Shown here: positions 1 to 9,779 of the stretch, in pieces
How the letters are laid out: every line of letters begins with the position of its first letter
Position numbering within the stretch: the stretch's first letter is position 1
Assembly: GCA_026706025.1 (NCBI GenBank)
Contig: JAPOZO010000059.1
Span: forward strand, 62,001 to 126,000
Length of the DNA stretch: 64,000 nt
Direction of reading: 5' to 3'
Origin: Candidatus Poribacteria bacterium
GTDB taxonomy: Bacteria > Poribacteria > WGA-4E > WGA-3G
The notes under the pieces: model-generated
Seen by the model: only the letters and a program-made list of their open reading frames with translations
Told to the model about the DNA's origin: nothing
Database searches by the model: none
Position numbers and translations under genes: made by a program

Positions 1-4
1 CCTG

Positions 5-3000
5 ATGCGATTAAGTGAACACCTTGAGGATCTCGGGCGGGGACAGGATGCTGCCCAACTTGCAGAACGTGCGCTGCGGTTCGCGAACCAACGCGATCGC
101 TATGGGTCCACTTTAAGCAGATGGAATTTTCAGCAGGCAACACATTTGGTGAGCCATTCAAAAGCCGTTCGAGCGCGTGAACCGCAATTAGTTGAAGCCA
201 CCGAAAAGAACCCCAATTCACTCCAGGCACACCTCAAATTAGCTGCCTTTTATGAAAGCACCAATCAGATAGAGAAAGCATCGGCAGCATTTGAGGCAGC
301 ACTCAGCCTACGCCCTAAAGACAGCACAACCCGGCAACGATACGCCAGCATGTTGCAGCGAAGTGGAAAGGTAAAAGATGCTGTAACCCAATACATGATC
401 CTCCTCAAGGATAATCCAAACGTTCCCGGCTACCGAGCCTGGGATGTTGTCAGAACCTTCGTTCAGGCAGACAGAGTTGACGATCTCGTTTCGCTCGCGA
501 AAGGGATGATTACACCATCTATTGGAAGGAACTTCGGTAACGAATTCGCCAGATATGCCGCGCGAGAATGTACGAACAACAACCCCCAAGCTGCTGCCGA
601 AATCTATGAAAAACTCATCGAGGCATTCCCGAACCGGACCTACAACCATCGTTACTTGGCATCCGCTTACGCTGCTGCCGGTGACCGAGAGAAAGCGATT
701 CAGTTTTTGCGTAAACAACTGAAGACTGAGGACACGGCATCGCAAGTTCAGACGATATTGCAATTGGCAGAATTCTACAAGACATCCGGTGGGTTAGAAG
801 GTTTCATTAAGGCATATGAAACAAAACTCACTGAAAAACCGGATGATTCCGTGCTACTCTATCTTGTCGCTTCCATGCAAATTATGGCGAATGACCTTGA
901 AACGGCAGACACACTTGTGTCCGAACTGTTTGACGATTCTGATAGCATTAATATAGAATATCTCAACAATTTAGCGGATGCATACCGGCGCGCGGGGGAC
1001 TCTGAACGCGAACTGCACCTGCTGGAATCCACGGTCAATAAACTTGATCCACACACGTGGCGGTTTCCTGACACGTGCCAGAAACTCGGCTTAGCCTATT
1101 CGCAGAAAGGCGAGAAAGAGAAGGCGCGAGACGCATTCCGTAAGATGGGGACTCTCCGCATGCTGCAACGTGGATACGACATCTGGGAAAAAGAGGGTGT
1201 CGCAAACATATATATGCAACACGAGATGTGGGACGATGCTGAAGGGATCTATACCGAAATCGTCAATGACCTTTCTGTGCAATCCTATGATCGTGATCAG
1301 GCACAACGGCAGTTGATGATGATTAAACAGCGGCGCGGCGATTTTTCAAACGCTACCCAATTCACCGAAAAAACGCAAGAAATGAACATCGGAACACAGC
1401 GAGCACTGGCGAAAGCGTCCATGGAACAGGGTGAAACCAAGCAGGCGATAGAGATTTACGAACAGGTCGTAAAAATGATGCCTGAGGACCTGGAATCACG
1501 TGCGGAACTGGCTACCCTCTACTCACGTCGTAACCAACACGATACGGCGACCGATATATGGAATACACTGCTTGAAACTGATCCGGGGAATACAAAATAT
1601 CAGGACGGGTCCGTCAGGGCTTACCAAGTTTCCGGCGACATCGGCAAAGCCTTTGAACTCGCGCAGGGATATATCAATACTGCTCCGGAAAGTGGTGTCC
1701 ATTACGTGCGTCTCGCAAAACTTCACGCTGCCGAAGAACAGGTTGAAGATGCAATCACGGCTTATGAAAAAGCGATTGAATTCGCCCCCGGGAATGCACA
1801 GGCTTACCACGACTTAGCAAGGCTTCATCTCCAGATAGACGATACAGATGCCGCCGAAAAAGCGTTTAAGAAAGCCATTCAATACACCGGACAAGACTGG
1901 AAGCGGCAGGATATTGAACGGGAACTCATAAATCTCTACTACCGTGAGGGTAAATTGGAAGAGATGATAGGGCAGGCAGAAACTGATGGCACCCTTACAT
2001 TTCAGATGCAAAAGGAACGGGCGTTACGGTATCGGAATGCCGGTGATCTCGAAAAATCGGTGAGTGCGTACAAAAAAGCGATTGACATGACCTCCGATAG
2101 TTATGATCGGCGTAGGATCAACGAAGATTTACTTGAGATATACGTTAAACTCGGAAAGACTGACTTAACAGTGGAAACCTATGAAACATTAGCGATTTCC
2201 GACTCACGCGACAGAGCACGCGACAGGTTGATTTCTACCTTCAAAAGTGAGGGAAAACTTGAACAGTTGAAAACGCTTTTTGAAAACAGACGGGAAAAGA
2301 GCGACAATAATCCTGCTGTCCTTGAATTACTCGCTCAGATTTATCGAGATGCCAATGACCATGAAAAGGCAGCAGAAACTTATCTTGCACTCAGCGAGGT
2401 GCAACCCAGTAACGTCCGGAGTTTTTACTACGCTGCTGCGGCACTGAACAACAACGGACAACCCGAATTGGCAAAAGAGATGCTGTTGCAAGGTGAAGCC
2501 GCACTCTCAACGAGCAACGAAAAAAGTAGTATGTACTTTCTTAGGACACTCGGCGATATCTGTTATGAGGGTAAAATGTACGAAGCGGCGATAAAACTCG
2601 CCGATGCCGCAATCGTTGAAAGTGCAAGATACCGGTTTTACGGTGGCTCGCCACTGGAACCTATGTACGAACTCAAAGGCAAAAGCCACTTACGTGCCAA
2701 ACGTTACGAAGCAGCCTTCAACGCATATCGACAAAAGGCAGCCGTCGCCAGATATGACCGGTACCGTGAAGAAGCGGAAGCATCCATGCGGCGTGCAGCG
2801 CAACAAGGCAATCTTTATGAGAAATGGATTCCGGAACAGTTGAAGCAGGTTACTGAGAACCCTGATGACCTTGATGCCCGGTTCACGCTTGCGCAAAGTT
2901 ACGAATCCAGTAACATGATTAAGGAAGCGATTGTCCAATACCAGAAGATTAGCGAGCTTCAACCTGATAGTTGGCAGTGGCACAAGAAACTTGGCGATCT

Positions 3001-5056
3001 CTATGATAAACAATCTCAACAACACCGTGAGACGGGAGAAGTAATCAAAGGCACTGCACTGCTTCTTGACGGCAATTCAAGCTTCGTGGAAATTGGTGGC
3101 ACCGACATTTTGAACAACATCACGCAACAAGCGACAATCTCCGTCTGGATGAAACCGACCGATTTTCCGAACAGATACGCGCCGATTATTTTCAAAGGCG
3201 ATGAACGCACATCGAACTTCAGCCATCGAAGTTATATCCTCTACCTTCGGGAAAATGGTAAGATCCAAATCGCCTCATCACCCAATGGTCGAGGACAAAG
3301 ATCCTTCTATACCACATCTGACACCATTCAACTCAACAGATGGTATCATATCGCGGGTGTCATTGATGCCAAAAGAGATGTCATGCGGTTGTTCATTAAC
3401 GGCGTTGAAGTTGGAACAACCGACTACAAAGGTCAAGACAGTATTTATCAAAGCCAGAAACCCCTCCGAATTGGTTGGACCCACGAAGAAGAACGACCGA
3501 CGCAATCCCCCTTTGTCGGGTTTATTGATGAGGTGCGTATCTGGAACGTTGCTCGGACAGGCACCGAGATTCGTTCCGATATGAATAGCCAGTTGACAGG
3601 CGATGAACCCAGCTTAGTCGCTTACTGGAAATTTGATAAAGCAACGGATGGAATTATTCCCGACGCGTCGCATAACAAAAACAAGGGTAGACTTATGGGA
3701 AATGCAAAACTGGAGTCCTATACCCGTCCTATTTTCGAGAGTTTTAACCCTGAGCAATTGGCAGAAGCCACGGCGGCGTATGAAAAAGCGATTCAGTTTG
3801 ATCCGAATTCTTACGAATTGTATCGTCTGGTGGCACAAATCTATAAGAATGGTGAACATCCATTAGATGCTGAGAAGGTATATCGTCGCGCGTTGGATGC
3901 GTCCCTTACGCAAAGCGAATACGATACTGCGGTTAAAGCGATTTTGAACCTCTACAACGACGAAAAACAGGAAGATAAACATATCGCCCTCCTTGAGGAA
4001 TTGACCCCGAAAATGCCGAACAGCACTGCTTTACACGAACTGTTAGGCGATGCGTACAAAAAAGCAGGAGACACGGAAAAAGCGAAAATCGCCTATAACC
4101 GTTGGATCAAACTCCGGCAGCGAGAGATAAATCGGGAACAACGTTACTGGTACTACAGCGATTTTGCTGAGAAACTGCTCAACAAAGGCCTCTACCCGGA
4201 AACAGCGTTGAAGTTCGCGAAACGTGCTGCACAACGCTCAACAGGTTCAAGTTACATCTTGACTTTAGGACATGCATACCTCGCCAACGAACAGTATAAC
4301 GAGGCATTGGAAGAGTTTATACTTGGTCTAAATACACGAACAACTGGAAGTGCGCATCGCGATGTCTTCTCGCGGATTGCCGAAACTGGGAAAAAAATGA
4401 AAAATCAGGCACGTTACCTCGAAATGTTGAATAAACTGGTAGACGCTATGTCGCACAATCTGAGTGCCCATCTACACCTCAGTCTCGTGCTGGCTGAATT
4501 TCATCGTGAGAATGACATGCCTGAGAAGGCAAAAGCGTACATTCAAGGCACCGGTTTCATCACTGAGGACGCATGGTGGACACTCGGTCCATTTGACAAT
4601 ACCGCTGGTATCGGTTACAACACTGCTTATATCCCAGAAGACGTGACGCGGATTGACACAACCACTATATACAACGGCATAAATGGACAGGTCCGTTGGC
4701 AAAAAAATGCCGATAAGACATTGGAGGGCTATATCGGCCTTGGAAAGGATGTTGATTGGCGTGTCGCTTATGCGTTTGCAACCATTATCTCGCCCGATGA
4801 ACGGAAAGTCCAACTCCGATTCGATAGCGATGACCAGGGGAAAATTTGGTTAAACGGTGAAGAGGTGTTCGCACACACAAGAACCTCTCTGGCGGAAATT
4901 GACCGAGACATTATCCCTGTGACGCTCAAGCCCGGTGAAAACAGCATCCTCGTCAAAGTGTGTGAGGAAGAACTACATTGGGGATTCTATCTGCGGATCA
5001 CCGATACTGATGGAAAACCGTTTGACGATCTGAAAATTATAGACATAGCAAAATAA
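5..5056 (+). CDS. Giant TPR-repeat protein with LamG domain (5' end open)
   Basis: A 1683-residue frame made almost wholly of tetratricopeptide repeats, with periodic 34-residue units carrying the usual small/aromatic pattern such as AAYEKAIQFDPNSYELYRLV. Between about residues 1015 and 1245 the TPR array is interrupted by a LamG/concanavalin-like jelly roll (ATISVWMKPTDF, GFIDEVRIWN, LVAYWKFD). The last 170 residues form a beta-rich domain with a DSDDQGKIWLNGEEVF motif, like PA14 or GH2-type carbohydrate-associated sandwiches. No stop lies upstream in frame before the window edge, so the first ATG may be internal and any signal peptide is out of view. TPR proteins (BatE-like) often accompany MoxR/vWA operons such as the one starting at 5739, but a 680-base spacer separates them. 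Likely a large scaffold binding proteins and perhaps glycans; the exact role is unknown. Confidence 0.85.
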   Translation: MRLSEHLEDLGRGQDAAQLAERALRFANQRDRYGSTLSRWNFQQATHLVSHSKAVRAREPQLVEATEKNPNSLQAHLKLAAFYESTNQIEKASAAFEAALSLRPKDSTTRQRYASMLQRSGKVKDAVTQYMILLKDNPNVPGYRAWDVVRTFVQADRVDDLVSLAKGMITPSIGRNFGNEFARYAARECTNNNPQAAAEIYEKLIEAFPNRTYNHRYLASAYAAAGDREKAIQFLRKQLKTEDTASQVQTILQLAEFYKTSGGLEGFIKAYETKLTEKPDDSVLLYLVASMQIMANDLETADTLVSELFDDSDSINIEYLNNLADAYRRAGDSERELHLLESTVNKLDPHTWRFPDTCQKLGLAYSQKGEKEKARDAFRKMGTLRMLQRGYDIWEKEGVANIYMQHEMWDDAEGIYTEIVNDLSVQSYDRDQAQRQLMMIKQRRGDFSNATQFTEKTQEMNIGTQRALAKASMEQGETKQAIEIYEQVVKMMPEDLESRAELATLYSRRNQHDTATDIWNTLLETDPGNTKYQDGSVRAYQVSGDIGKAFELAQGYINTAPESGVHYVRLAKLHAAEEQVEDAITAYEKAIEFAPGNAQAYHDLARLHLQIDDTDAAEKAFKKAIQYTGQDWKRQDIERELINLYYREGKLEEMIGQAETDGTLTFQMQKERALRYRNAGDLEKSVSAYKKAIDMTSDSYDRRRINEDLLEIYVKLGKTDLTVETYETLAISDSRDRARDRLISTFKSEGKLEQLKTLFENRREKSDNNPAVLELLAQIYRDANDHEKAAETYLALSEVQPSNVRSFYYAAAALNNNGQPELAKEMLLQGEAALSTSNEKSSMYFLRTLGDICYEGKMYEAAIKLADAAIVESARYRFYGGSPLEPMYELKGKSHLRAKRYEAAFNAYRQKAAVARYDRYREEAEASMRRAAQQGNLYEKWIPEQLKQVTENPDDLDARFTLAQSYESSNMIKEAIVQYQKISELQPDSWQWHKKLGDLYDKQSQQHRETGEVIKGTALLLDGNSSFVEIGGTDILNNITQQATISVWMKPTDFPNRYAPIIFKGDERTSNFSHRSYILYLRENGKIQIASSPNGRGQRSFYTTSDTIQLNRWYHIAGVIDAKRDVMRLFINGVEVGTTDYKGQDSIYQSQKPLRIGWTHEEERPTQSPFVGFIDEVRIWNVARTGTEIRSDMNSQLTGDEPSLVAYWKFDKATDGIIPDASHNKNKGRLMGNAKLESYTRPIFESFNPEQLAEATAAYEKAIQFDPNSYELYRLVAQIYKNGEHPLDAEKVYRRALDASLTQSEYDTAVKAILNLYNDEKQEDKHIALLEELTPKMPNSTALHELLGDAYKKAGDTEKAKIAYNRWIKLRQREINREQRYWYYSDFAEKLLNKGLYPETALKFAKRAAQRSTGSSYILTLGHAYLANEQYNEALEEFILGLNTRTTGSAHRDVFSRIAETGKKMKNQARYLEMLNKLVDAMSHNLSAHLHLSLVLAEFHRENDMPEKAKAYIQGTGFITEDAWWTLGPFDNTAGIGYNTAYIPEDVTRIDTTTIYNGINGQVRWQKNADKTLEGYIGLGKDVDWRVAYAFATIISPDERKVQLRFDSDDQGKIWLNGEEVFAHTRTSLAEIDRDIIPVTLKPGENSILVKVCEEELHWGFYLRITDTDGKPFDDLKIIDIAK

Positions 5057-5231
5057 TGCACCTTTTTTCATCTTAAAGTGCGTCACTATAAATAAGACCA
5101 TAAACATTTTAGTCTTATCGGAGATATCATCTACCAGAGCCATTCAGTTTTAAGAAATTATAGAGTTTCTCGTACTTTTTTCAGGATCCGGTGCGGTTCC
5201 AAACCGCACCATAGGTGTCAATTTAGCGGCT

Positions 5232-5338
5232 TTATAGTAAAATCGGAAAATGTGTTTACACTTCGCATCTTCGTAGGGCTGGGTTACCCAGCCCCTACGA
5301 GTTACCGTGTGTGCAAATAATTATGGGATTTACTATAA
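5232..5338. mobile_element. MITE-like element with TTATAGTAAA ends, nested
   Basis: TTATAGTAAAATC at the left and GATTTACTATAA at the right form inverted ends about 107 bp apart; the centre is a palindrome around GTAGGGCTGGG/CCCAGCCCCTAC. Similar end pairs enclose unrelated centres at 40513-40662 and 53623-53741. TA flanking would suit a mariner/IS630-type mover, but that is inference. Confidence 0.55.
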
Positions 5339-5360
5339 TGGCATTTTGTCGAGTGTAGAT

Positions 5361-5440
5361 ATAAACATACCGCCCTTACAGGGCTAAGGTCCTTACTTGA
5401 TACCGCTGCTATAAACATATCGTCCTTACAGGACTGAAGA
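5361..5440. repeat. Paired hairpin repeats ATAAACATACC + GCCCTTACAGGGC
   Basis: Two units about 50 bp apart: ATAAACATACCGCCCTTACA-GGGCT at 5361 and ATAAACATATCGTCCTTACA-GGACTGAAG at 5411. The short stem differs between units but stays self-complementary (GCCCT/AGGGC, GTCCT/AGGAC). The same paired arrangement recurs at 24980/25030 and 29402/29452. Confidence 0.7.
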
Positions 5441-5470
5441 GGTTTTTGAAGTTATCAAGGTTTCCGCGTA

Positions 5471-5581
5471 GAATCCGGTTCGGTTGCAAACCAAACCTAC
5501 CGGACCTGGGGGTCGCGACGATTATTTTTTCTAAAATTGACACTTATGGTGCGGTTCCAAACCGCACCTACCGGGCCTGGA
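5471..5581. repeat. REP-like palindromes (GGTGCGGTT...AACCGCACC, CCTACCGGGCCTGG)
   Basis: Two adjoining copies. The first is built around GGTTCGGTTGCAAACCAAACC and ends CTACCGGACCTGGGG; the second is GGTGCGGTTCCAAACCGCACC ending CTACCGGGCCTGG. A shorter copy is at 5180-5205. Other copies in the window: 7344-7412, 25318-25356, 29328-29360, 29514-29551, 29585-29619 and 60212-60257. They lie in spacers only and can fold into perfect hairpins. Confidence 0.7.
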
Positions 5582-5643
5582 GGGTCTAAAATTAAACGAA
5601 AAAACCGAAAACTGAATGGTTCTGTATCATCTACAAGAATGTC

Positions 5644-5672
5644 TTGACATTCAGCAAAGCCTTTGTTATAAT
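5644..5672 (+). promoter_or_regulatory. Sigma-70-type promoter for the MoxR/vWA series
   Basis: TTGACA at 5644-5649 and TATAAT at 5667-5672 with exactly 17 bases between them, the full consensus. It lies just outside the right end of the transposon-like element and about 65 bases before the ATG at 5739. Confidence 0.7.
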
Positions 5673-5738
5673 TGACAGCAAACACTTCGTAACTATTCCA
5701 ACAGCAACTCGGGTACCTTCACATAAGGAGCAAATCCT

Positions 5739-7211
5739 ATGCAAGAAAAATTGATCCTCGAAAAGATCCAGCGCGTCCGCCAGCGACTGAACATCCAACG
5801 GTACTTCCAGACATTAGCGACCTTCCTCTTCTACGGGTTTTTGGTGTGTGTCCCGTTCGTCATCGCCGACAGCGTCACATCCTTTAATATCCCACCACTG
5901 GTTTTTCTCTGGGTGGCACTCGGTATCGCTGTGGTTGCCTTAGCCTTTCGTTTCCTGCGTCCTGTGAGTCTTCAAGAGGCAGCGCGAGCCATTGACACAG
6001 ATGCGTCCCTTAAGGACCGCGTTATAAGCGGCTTAGAACAGATTCAACACCGAACCGACGAAACCTTAACGGCACTCCAACTTCAGGATACGACCAACAG
6101 ACTGCAAGCAGTGCCGGTAAATCAAGTTGCGCGCTATACGCTGCCGCGCGAGACCAAATTTATTGCACTCGTCGCCATATTTCTTGTCGGTTTTTCGTTC
6201 GTCGAGTTTTTCGCACCACCCGCGACTTCAACGGAAATCGACTTCTCACCGCAGATCGCAGCGGAGGCTGACACGCTCCTGAAAGAGATTGAACAGGCAA
6301 AAAAGGAAGCCGAACAAAGCGAAGATGAGGAACTTGCAGAGCTCTTGAAAGAGATTGAGAAAAGAGCACTTGAACTGAAGAAACCACAGATTGCCCCCAA
6401 GGAAGCACTCGCCCGAATGACAGAGTTAAGCGCACTGTTGAAGACGAAAGTTAACCCGCTCAAGATGGCGCAACAGGAATCACTGATGAGTGGATTAGGG
6501 CAACAGTTCATCGGCAACCCATACTTGGGTGAATTCGGACAGCAGCTGAAACGCGGTGATTATCAACAGGCAGCAGCAAAGCTTGACCAAGTAACAAAAA
6601 AGCTACCGGAATTCGAGAAGGAGAAACGCCAAAATATTTCCGATGAGTTGAAACGCGGTGGCAAGAGTCTACAAGGCACCGATCTCGACGGCCTCGGAAC
6701 AGAGTTATCCGGCGCAGGGGAAGGCTTAGCCAACGACGATGTTGAAGGCGCGCAAACACGGCTCCGCGCATCAAGCAAAAAGATGCGGAACCTTGCACTG
6801 CTCAAGAAACGCAATCTACAATTGGCAAAATTGCTCTCGGAATGCGAAGCGTGCAAGGCGGGCATTGCTGGTGTGTGCCAAAGTAACAAAACAGGATTGA
6901 CCTACGCCCTCAGCCAGAATCCGAGTAAAGGTATAGGAAAAGCGACTTCTGCGGGGCAACTCGGTCAACTTACATCGCTTGATTCTACGCTTAACCTTGA
7001 ACAGATCACGGGTGTTCAGGGAGAAGGCAGCTCCACCGTTCAGACCTCTAAGACATCCGCGGAAGGACAGCAGTCCGCAGTCAGTTACAAAGATGCGTAC
7101 ACGAAATATCAGAAACTTTCCGAGGATGCTCTCACTGAAGAGCAGATCCCTTTGGGGTATAAGTTTTACGTGAAACGCTACTTCGAGTCGATCAAGCCGA
7201 GTGATGAGTAG
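5739..7211 (+). CDS. Membrane-anchored coiled-coil protein heading the MoxR/vWA series
   Basis: Hypothetical 490-residue protein, start supported by AAGGAG about 9 bases upstream. Residues 24-43 and 51-71 are two membrane helices, a third follows near 141-161, and then comes a Glu/Lys-rich helical, probably coiled-coil region to about 300. A short cysteine cluster, CEACKAGIAGVC, lies near residue 370. The C-terminal part is polar and low in structure. Proteins of this layout (DUF4175-like in general shape) precede moxR and vWA genes in other bacteria; it may form a membrane scaffold for the MoxR ATPase complex. The family assignment is tentative; position at the head of the series after a strong promoter is the best clue. 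Confidence 0.75.
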   Translation: MQEKLILEKIQRVRQRLNIQRYFQTLATFLFYGFLVCVPFVIADSVTSFNIPPLVFLWVALGIAVVALAFRFLRPVSLQEAARAIDTDASLKDRVISGLEQIQHRTDETLTALQLQDTTNRLQAVPVNQVARYTLPRETKFIALVAIFLVGFSFVEFFAPPATSTEIDFSPQIAAEADTLLKEIEQAKKEAEQSEDEELAELLKEIEKRALELKKPQIAPKEALARMTELSALLKTKVNPLKMAQQESLMSGLGQQFIGNPYLGEFGQQLKRGDYQQAAAKLDQVTKKLPEFEKEKRQNISDELKRGGKSLQGTDLDGLGTELSGAGEGLANDDVEGAQTRLRASSKKMRNLALLKKRNLQLAKLLSECEACKAGIAGVCQSNKTGLTYALSQNPSKGIGKATSAGQLGQLTSLDSTLNLEQITGVQGEGSSTVQTSKTSAEGQQSAVSYKDAYTKYQKLSEDALTEEQIPLGYKFYVKRYFESIKPSDE

Positions 7212-7606
7212 TTTTTAGTCGTCAGTTGTCAGTTCGGTTTTTCTACGAAAAACCTTTCAGTGGTCAGTAGTTTTCAGTTATCAGAGCAATTTTTTCTAAT
7301 GAAGATTAAGAATTTAATCGGGTAATTTTCAGTTTTCTTGTCGGACCCGGTGCGGTTGGAATGCAGATCGCATTTGGGTGAGTATACCGCAAAACCGCAC
7401 CTATCGGGCCTGGCGTAAATTACCCAATTTATTTGTTAAACCTCATACGAAGAAATCTGTCAGTCGTGAGTTAAGAGCCGATTTGTAGCAGTTATCAGAA
7501 AAGCGGCTGCTACAAGAAGGTAAATGACAACCGATAACCGATAACTGATAACTATTCCCTCTGACAACCGATAACCGATAACTGATAACTACACCATAGG
7601 AGCAAT
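7212..7606. repeat. Spacer of heptad (CAGTTNT) repeats and a split REP-like palindrome
   Basis: No gene seen. 7210-7290 holds CAGTTGTCAGTT-type heptads; 7344-7412 holds a GGTGCGGTT palindrome whose centre is interrupted by extra sequence before AAACCGCACCTATCGGGCCTGG; 7527-7592 holds the inverted heptads (CCGATAACTGATAACT). The arms end close to the moxR-like start. Confidence 0.6.
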
Positions 7607-8587
7607 ATGTCTGAACACGCTGAACAAAAATACGAAGAATTTCGCGAGACCTTCCTAAAAATACAACAAGAAGTATCCAAACAAATCGTCGGGCAAAAAG
7701 AGATTATCGAAGGGGTTCTGATATGTCTCATGACGGGCGGACATGCGCTGTTAGAAGGTGTCCCCGGTTTAGGGAAAACCCTGCTCATTCGGACGTTGCA
7801 TGAGGTATTAGATCTCAAGTTTGCCCGAATTCAGTTCACACCAGACTTGATGCCAGCAGACATCATCGGCACTACAGTTGTTGCTGAGGATGAAGACGGG
7901 CGGAAGTTCTTTGAATTTCAACAAGGTCCCGTATTTGCCAACCTTATTCTCGCCGACGAAATCAACCGTGCGACCCCCAAGACCCAGTCAGCTTTATTAG
8001 AAGCGATGCAGGAAAAATCCGTGACTGTTGCCGGACAGCAGCGGGAACTCAAATTGCCTTTCTTTGTAATGGCGACGCAAAACCCGTTGGAGATGGAAGG
8101 CACCTATCCGCTTCCCGAAGCACAACTCGATCGCTTCTTTTTTAAACTCAAGGTTGAATACCCAAGTCTTGACGAACTCGACCTTGTTATGGAACGCACC
8201 ACGAGACGCGAAATGCCGTCCGTGGATAAAGTCTGTGATGGCGAGCAGATTAATGCATTGGAACAGATCGTCCGTGATATCCTCATCGCTGAAGACGTAC
8301 GTAGGTACGCTTTGCGAATTGTGCTCGGTACACACCCCGAAACAGAAGACGCGCCGGAATTGACGAAGAAATATGTTCGCTACGGTTCGAGTCCGCGTGG
8401 TGCGCAAGCGTTAATTCTTGGCGGAAAAGTTCGGGCAATTCTTGATGGTAGATACAATGTCGCCCGTGAGGATATTCAAGCCATCGCCCTACCGAGTCTG
8501 CGGCATCGTCTCATCCTTAGCTTTGAAGGCGAGGCAGAAGGGATTGATCCAGACGACATCATCCGACATCTGCTGGAAGAAATTTAA
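7607..8587 (+). CDS. MoxR-family AAA+ ATPase
   Basis: 326 residues, typical MoxR length. Walker A is GVPGLGKT (residues 51-58); Walker B lies in LILADEINRATPKTQSALLE (about 111-130); a sensor-1 region is FVMATQNPLEMEGTYPLPEA and the arginine-finger segment follows in QLDRFFFKL. MoxR ATPases act as chaperone-like remodelling machines that work with vWA-domain proteins, here encoded just downstream (DUF58 at 8711, BatA-like at 9780, double-vWA at 14832). Start ATG at 7607 follows AGGAGC with proper spacing. Cytoplasmic. The family is certain; the client protein is not known. Confidence 0.95.
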   Translation: MSEHAEQKYEEFRETFLKIQQEVSKQIVGQKEIIEGVLICLMTGGHALLEGVPGLGKTLLIRTLHEVLDLKFARIQFTPDLMPADIIGTTVVAEDEDGRKFFEFQQGPVFANLILADEINRATPKTQSALLEAMQEKSVTVAGQQRELKLPFFVMATQNPLEMEGTYPLPEAQLDRFFFKLKVEYPSLDELDLVMERTTRREMPSVDKVCDGEQINALEQIVRDILIAEDVRRYALRIVLGTHPETEDAPELTKKYVRYGSSPRGAQALILGGKVRAILDGRYNVAREDIQAIALPSLRHRLILSFEGEAEGIDPDDIIRHLLEEI

Positions 8588-8710
8588 TATCTGGAATATC
8601 AGTTTCCAGTTTCCAGTTAAGAGGGAAACGTTCCTTTAGAGGCTTTCCTTCTGGTGACGGGTTACTGGTAACTTCTTTACTTCTTCGCGAAAACCCAATA
8701 GTTAAAAAAG

Positions 8711-9598
8711 ATGAACGATACACAGTCTGCCTTTGACAGCGAATTCCTGAAAAAACTTGAATATCTTTATATTGTCTCGAAAAAGATTTTTGCCGGACGC
8801 ATCAAGGCGGAGCGTCGCAGTACACGCCGCGGTGTGAGTGTCGAATTCGCCGACTACCGTAACTATACCGCAGGTGACGATTTCCGCTACATCGACTGGA
8901 ACGCTTTCGCACGCTTGGATGAACTCCTGCTAAAACTCTACGAAGAACGGGAAGACCTGCACATCTACTTCCTCGTCGATGCCAGTCAGTCCATGACCTA
9001 CGGCGAGCTGCCGAAACTGATTTATGCGAAACGAGTCGCCGCTGCGCTCGCCTATATCGGCTTATCCAACCTTGACCGGATTAGTATTACGACCTTCAAC
9101 AACACAGGCGCGAATCGGCTCCCAACAGAGCGTGGCAAAGGTAAAATTTTTACCGTCCTCGACTTTCTTGATCAGATTAACGGTAGTGGCGAAACAGATT
9201 TAGAGAGCGCATTCCACAACTTTGTCCACACAACCAAACGTCGCGGTCTCGTCGTGCTAATTTCGGATCTCTTTGATCCGAGTGGGTTTACCAACGGACT
9301 GAATGTGTTGAAATTTCAGAAGCATGAACTTTTCGTGATCCATATCATCGATCAGAAAGAAGTCGCTCCTGATCTACTTGGTGATTACCATCTTGTGGAT
9401 GTTGAAACAAATCAGCTGCGTCAAGTCACGATCAACGAAAATCATCTCAAGCGGTATCAGGCACTGTTCCAAAAATATTGTGATGACATGGATTTATACT
9501 GCACGCAACGCGAAATCAGCCTTGTACGGACGACGACAGAATCCCCTTTCGAGGAACTTATTTTACGCATTTTCAGGATGGGTGGTTTTGTTTCTTAA
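8711..9598 (+). CDS. DUF58 domain protein (vWA-like)
   Basis: 295 residues with the hallmark DUF58 core RRGVSVEFADYRNYTAGDDF followed by RYIDWNAFAR and then a degenerate von Willebrand A fold with a MIDAS-type DxSxS motif in FLVDASQSMTYGE. Family members are soluble partners of MoxR ATPases and are usually encoded directly after them, as here. No signal peptide or membrane segment. The upstream 120-base spacer contains a short partial heptad repeat. The TTCTTCGCG...AAAAAAGATG context gives no strong ribosome site, but the N-terminal sequence matches family starts. Confidence 0.93.
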   Translation: MNDTQSAFDSEFLKKLEYLYIVSKKIFAGRIKAERRSTRRGVSVEFADYRNYTAGDDFRYIDWNAFARLDELLLKLYEEREDLHIYFLVDASQSMTYGELPKLIYAKRVAAALAYIGLSNLDRISITTFNNTGANRLPTERGKGKIFTVLDFLDQINGSGETDLESAFHNFVHTTKRRGLVVLISDLFDPSGFTNGLNVLKFQKHELFVIHIIDQKEVAPDLLGDYHLVDVETNQLRQVTINENHLKRYQALFQKYCDDMDLYCTQREISLVRTTTESPFEELILRIFRMGGFVS

Positions 9599-9779
9599 TA
9601 GTTATCAGTTTTCAGTACGATTTTTTCTGCGAAAAAATCTTTCGGTTGTCAGTCGTCAGGGCGGTTTTCTACGAAAACCTTTCAGTGGTCAGAAAGAGGA
9701 AACCTTAGAATTACCCAAAACCTCTTGTAACTCTCACTGCGAGGCAAACTGATAACTGATAACCGACAACTATTAAACT
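9599..9779. repeat. Heptad-repeat palindromic element
   Basis: Starts right after the DUF58 stop with AGTTATCAGTTTTCAGT and ends right before the next start with AACTGATAACTGATAACC; the centre contains AAAGAGGAAACC and CCTCTTG. One of the family also found at 27446, 48513, 56437 and 62703. Confidence 0.65.

Larger units (their letters stand above)
5135..5624. mobile_element. Non-autonomous transposon-like element with 17-bp inverted ends and 10-bp target duplication
   Basis: The left end CAGAGCCATTCAGTTTT (5135-5151) is matched in inverted orientation by AAAACTGAATGGTTCTG (5608-5624) with one mismatch. The ten bases TATCATCTAC occur immediately outside both ends (5125-5134 and 5625-5634), an exact target-site duplication. 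The 490-bp interior has no credible ORF; it holds other repeats (a nested TATAGTAAA element at 5232-5338, two ATAAACATACC hairpins, three GGTGCGGTT palindromes). A second, 119-bp copy with the same ends is at 36223-36341, and a left end only near 29281. No transposase is visible in the window. Confidence 0.8.

Noticed and set aside
5497-5685. 62-codon frame on the - strand
   Set aside because: Lies inside palindromic repeats and the promoter region.
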